From Bacillota bacterium (GTDB lineage Bacteria > Bacillota > Clostridia > Tissierellales > Peptoniphilaceae), in NCBI GenBank assembly GCA_023393715.1, contig JAEXCD010000017.1:1-9365 (forward strand): 9,365 bases of DNA. The letters are read 5' to 3'. A program made the translations under genes and the position numbers. Below, one piece after another: positions 6,567 through 9,365 of the stretch. The stretch's first letter is position 1, and every line of letters begins with the position of its first letter. The notes below the pieces were generated by a model. The model was not told the origin of the DNA, searched no databases, and saw only the letters and a list, made by a program, of their open reading frames with translations.

Positions 6567-7551
6567 TGCGAACCCCCTTTCTCGGATAATGGCACCGAAT
6601 CTTTTGCTTTGGGCCGACGGCTACCAGCTCCGGCATCTCGCTTCGACACTTGTCGGTCGCATATTTACAACGATCCGCAAAGCGACAGCCCGGCGGGAGC
6701 GCCAACGGATGCGGTACGGAGCCCGGGATGGCGTCCAGCCGCTCGGAGCGATCCGACGAAATCGACGGAATTGAGCTGAGCAGGCCCTCCGTATACGGGT
6801 GAGAAAATTCGGTCAGCTCATCGCGGAAGATATAGTCGACCGGCGCATGCTCGACGACCTGCCCGCAGTACATGACGGCAACGTCATCCGCCATCTGGTT
6901 GATGACGCCCAGGTCGTGCGTAATGAAAAGAATCGCCGCGTTCGTCTGCTCCTTCAGCTCGTTCATCAGCTTCAGAATCTGCGCCTGAATCGTCACGTCG
7001 AGCGCTGTGGTCGGTTCATCCGCAATCAGCAGCTTCGGCCGACACGCCAACGCCATCGCAATCATCACGCGCTGGTTCATACCGCCGGACAGCTCGAACG
7101 GATATTGCTTGACCACGACGTGCGGGTTTGGGATTTTGACGAGCGCGAGAAGCTCCTTCGCCCGTTCGTTGGCCTCCTGCTTGGTCATATGCTGGTGAAG
7201 CATCAGCACCTCGCGGAGCTGACGTTCCACCGTAAAGACCGGATTCAGGGAGGTCATCGGCTCCTGGAAGATAATCGATACCTCGTTCCCGCGGATATGC
7301 TCCAGCTCCTTTCGCGGGAGCTCGGAAATCTTCCGTCCGTCAAACCAGATCTCGCCCTCATAAATCTTCTGATTCTGTTCAAACAGCTTCAGAATCGACA
7401 TCGCCGTCTGGCTCTTGCCCGAGCCCGATTCGCCGACGACGCCGAGCGTCTTGCCCTCTTCCACCTGAAGATCGACCCCGCAGACGGCCTTAATCAGGCC
7501 GCGGGCAGTGCTGAAGTAGGTGTGTAAATTTTTAATTTCAAGAAGCGCCAT
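6556..7551 (-). CDS. oppD: Peptide ABC transporter ATPase, OppD/DppD type
   Basis: This 331-residue protein is the second ATPase of the transporter and is of normal length. Motifs are Walker A GESGSGKS (40-47), Q-loop IIFQEPMTSLNP (Gln96), signature LSGGMNQR (154-161), Walker B LLIADEPTTALD with Asp178-Glu179, and the switch His212. The C-terminal peptide-transporter region has HPYTEGLLSSIP and the cysteine set PPGCRFADRCKY, KCRSEMPEL and C320. The signature SGGMNQR and TTALD are typical of OppD/DppD rather than OppF. The start is ATG 7549-7551 (MALLEIKNLHTYF), with AGGG five bases before it; the longer frame to 7602 runs into the permease gene and is not conserved. It begins seven bases after the permease stop and overlaps the OppF-type gene by 11 bases, so the three are one operon. 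It has no insertion, unlike both its neighbours. Confidence 0.95.
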   Translation of the reverse strand: MALLEIKNLHTYFSTARGLIKAVCGVDLQVEEGKTLGVVGESGSGKSQTAMSILKLFEQNQKIYEGEIWFDGRKISELPRKELEHIRGNEVSIIFQEPMTSLNPVFTVERQLREVLMLHQHMTKQEANERAKELLALVKIPNPHVVVKQYPFELSGGMNQRVMIAMALACRPKLLIADEPTTALDVTIQAQILKLMNELKEQTNAAILFITHDLGVINQMADDVAVMYCGQVVEHAPVDYIFRDELTEFSHPYTEGLLSSIPSISSDRSERLDAIPGSVPHPLALPPGCRFADRCKYATDKCRSEMPELVAVGPKQKIRCHYPRKGVRSGE

Positions 7552-7558
7552 GGTTTCC

Positions 7559-9334
7559 CTACCTTTCCTGAGACTTCGGATCCAGTGCGTCTCGCAGTGC
7601 ATCGCCGATCAGGTTGACCGTCAATGCCGTCAGGAATACGGCCAGGCCCGGGAAGATCCAGCGCCACCAATAGGCCTCAATAACATCCGTAGCCTGCGCC
7701 GAATTCATCATGTTGCCCCAGGAGGGATACGGCTCGACCACGCCAAACCCGAGGAAGGACAAGCCCGCCTCACTGAGGAGGTTCCCCGCATAGCCCAGCG
7801 TCGCCTGAACGATGACAATGGAGACGATGTTCGGGAAAATATGCGACATGATAATGCTGCGTTCCTTCAACCCGAGCGCGCGGGCCGCCGTAATATAATC
7901 CTTCTCGCGTTCCGCCAGAATCTGCCCGCGAATCAGGCGCGCGATGCCCGGCCAGTTCAGCACGCCGAGCAGCACCATGACGAGCATAATGCGCTGATAT
8001 TGCGACGCCTCCGCCGGTATGATCGCCGACAGCGTAATGATCATCGGATAAAACGGGAACGACGCGATGATTTCCGAGAAGCGCATGAGCAGGTTGTCGA
8101 GCATGCCGCCGTAAAAACCGGAAATCATACCGACGAACACGCCGAGGAGCACCTGAATGACTACTGCAATGAAGGAAATCTGCAGCGTGGATTTTCCGCC
8201 GTGAATGAGCCGCGTAAACAGATCGCGCCCCTGGTCATCCGTTCCGAGCGTAAAGCCGTTCAGACCCCATGCATTGTATTCGTGTTCATTTTTCAACGCA
8301 TAAGTGTTGTAAAAACCGGAGAACAGCTTCTGATACCCCGCGCCGCCCGGCGCATTCAGCACATCGTATTCGCTCTTTCCAAAGGTAAACAGCTTGCCCT
8401 CATCCGTCAGAACCGTCATATGCGAACGACCCGCAGCAATCTGTACCGCCTTGCCCTCAAAAGCCGGCGCCGTACCCATGTTTTCCGTAACCGAACCCCA
8501 TGTAATCAGCTTGCCCTCTGTCGTAATGACCGCGCCGCTCTTCTGCACCCGCGCGAAGTCGAGGATATCAACCGTTCCGTTTTTGAGTTCCTCCGGCATG
8601 CGCGTCTGCAGCTCCGACCCTGACGTGCCGAGAATGACCAGTTCATTGTTTTTCTTCTTTGCCAGAATGTTGACGGAGCCCGTTCGAAAATCGTCGATCT
8701 GCTGATCGAGCTTACTCGAAATGCGGTTCAGCTTATTCGGCAGCGTCGAACCCCATACGCGAAGCGTGCCGCTCTTCGTCAAAATAACGGAATATTGATC
8801 GCCCGCGCCGATCTTCGCGATGCCGCCCTCGCTGTCTGCAAGCTTCTTCAGATCAGTCGGCAGCGTCGTCTGTTCAAACGCGTTGTTGCCCCATCCGTAC
8901 ACCGCGCCGTCCTCGGTCAATACCAGGACATGGCGGTCTCCTGCGACCGCCTGATCGATCTTCTTGTTTTCCAGAGCCTTCGCGATATCCTCCGGCATCG
9001 TCAAAACGCCTTCGCTGTCGAAGCCCCAGCAGTAAAACCTGCCCTCATTGGAGACGCCGACGGAGAACGTAACGCCGGACGAAATCTGCTTGATTCCTTC
9101 CTGAAGCATCTCATCCGGGATATCCATGTATCCGCTGCCCGGGCCAATGTTTCTCATCGAGCCCGCCGAGTAAAACGGATCAAACGGAACCATCAGCGAA
9201 CCGATAAAGACGATGCCGAATACCAGAACAAAGCCGGTCAGGCCAATCACGCCCAGCGGATTGTGGAAAAACTTGCGCGTCACGTTGCGCCACGGCGAAC
9301 GGATTGCTTCCTCCGCCAGAATATCGCGCTCCAT
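7559..9334 (-). CDS. oppC: Peptide ABC transporter permease, OppC/DppC type, with a seven-repeat RCC1-like domain inserted between its first two membrane helices
   Basis: This inner-membrane permease lines the path of an Opp/Dpp-type importer. It has 591 residues where about 290-310 is usual. In order: helix 1 (about 27-49), an extracytoplasmic insertion (about 81-362), the family motif LGTDDQGRDLFTRLIHGG (363-380), helix 2 (about 384-408) and further helices around 421-465. The EAA coupling loop with ITAARALGLKERS and HIFPN (481-502) comes next, then the last helices at about 503-525 and 556-580. The C-terminal permease half is complete. The insertion carries seven repeats resembling the RCC1 pattern (AGxxHxxxLTxDGxVYxWG). 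The start chosen is ATG 9332-9334, with a weak AGGA seven bases upstream. However, the frame is open to the window edge (PGRKRRQDEQ before Met1), so the true start may lie further right. It is followed seven bases later by the OppD-type gene. TAG is the stop. Confidence 0.92.
   Translation of the reverse strand: MERDILAEEAIRSPWRNVTRKFFHNPLGVIGLTGFVLVFGIVFIGSLMVPFDPFYSAGSMRNIGPGSGYMDIPDEMLQEGIKQISSGVTFSVGVSNEGRFYCWGFDSEGVLTMPEDIAKALENKKIDQAVAGDRHVLVLTEDGAVYGWGNNAFEQTTLPTDLKKLADSEGGIAKIGAGDQYSVILTKSGTLRVWGSTLPNKLNRISSKLDQQIDDFRTGSVNILAKKKNNELVILGTSGSELQTRMPEELKNGTVDILDFARVQKSGAVITTEGKLITWGSVTENMGTAPAFEGKAVQIAAGRSHMTVLTDEGKLFTFGKSEYDVLNAPGGAGYQKLFSGFYNTYALKNEHEYNAWGLNGFTLGTDDQGRDLFTRLIHGGKSTLQISFIAVVIQVLLGVFVGMISGFYGGMLDNLLMRFSEIIASFPFYPMIITLSAIIPAEASQYQRIMLVMVLLGVLNWPGIARLIRGQILAEREKDYITAARALGLKERSIIMSHIFPNIVSIVIVQATLGYAGNLLSEAGLSFLGFGVVEPYPSWGNMMNSAQATDVIEAYWWRWIFPGLAVFLTALTVNLIGDALRDALDPKSQER
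8228..9094 (-). repeat. Seven tandem RCC1-type protein repeats within the permease gene (predicted beta-propeller)
   Basis: Repeat units by residue of the permease are about 81-109, 126-159, 172-203, 214-247, 255-287, 296-329 and 334-369. The clearest are unit 2 (AGDRHVLVLTEDGAVYGWG), unit 3 (GAGDQYSVILTKSGTLRVWG) and unit 6 (AAGRSHMTVLTDEGKLFTFG). Units 4 and 5 are worn. In place of the usual GQLG end, several units close with Leu-x-x-Pro (TTLPT, NAPGG). Seven blades is the number in RCC1 itself, so one closed propeller is predicted. Unit 7 runs directly into the permease motif LGTDDQGRD, so the domain is inserted, not appended. Given the usual N-in topology of OppC, it lies outside the membrane. 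Confidence 0.85.
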
Positions 9335-9365
9335 CTGCTCATCCTGTCTGCGCTTGCGCCCCGGG

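Noticed and set aside
7520..8623. 367-codon open frame on the plus strand, antisense to the permease gene
   Set aside because: Composition is that of a shadow frame (Arg/His/Gln-rich), and the opposite strand encodes a coherent permease plus RCC1 repeats.
8228..9094. RCC1 repeats as a separate gene or a fusion caused by a frameshift
   Set aside because: One frame runs without interruption from helix 1 through the seven repeats into the permease motif, with no internal stop, and permease sequence is found on both sides.

Overview
This window reads like a GC-rich member of the Firmicutes, probably class Clostridia. The reasons are strong AGGAGG-type ribosome binding sites, short gene spacing, a DnaX N-terminus and glutamate dehydrogenase of clostridial type, and a COG2252 purine permease. 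The placement is inferred from recalled family resemblance; no search was run.

Left part (1-2385): the 5' part of dnaX (DNA polymerase III gamma/tau) runs leftwards off the window edge and is interrupted by an in-frame TAG at codon 120. A 275-bp divergent spacer separates it from a rightward hypoxanthine/guanine permease gene. The spacer holds a degenerate tandem repeat of about 24 bp and a promoter for each direction. A strong hairpin terminator follows the permease gene.

Middle (2449-4727): a leftward two-gene unit encodes a trimeric-type purine nucleoside phosphorylase followed by an NADP-type glutamate dehydrogenase, and it converges on the permease gene. Permease and phosphorylase together make a plausible purine salvage set. 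A two-way hairpin terminator at 4692-4727 separates this unit from the operon upstream of it.

Right part (4726-9365): a leftward Opp/Dpp-type peptide ABC transporter operon enters from the right edge. Its visible order is permease (OppC/DppC type), ATPase (OppD/DppD type), ATPase (OppF/DppF type), then a 69-residue single-membrane-span protein. The genes overlap or nearly touch. The substrate-binding protein and the other permease would lie beyond the right edge.

The main discovery candidate is in this transporter. The permease carries about 290 extra residues between its first and second membrane helices, and these read as seven consecutive RCC1-type repeats, enough for one complete seven-bladed beta-propeller outside the membrane. 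The OppF-type ATPase carries about 175 extra residues, charged and coiled-coil-like, between its Walker A motif and its Q-loop. OppD is of normal size. Two large insertions in one transporter, one predicted outside and one in the cytoplasm, plus an overlapping small membrane protein, suggest a specialised peptide importer or sensor.
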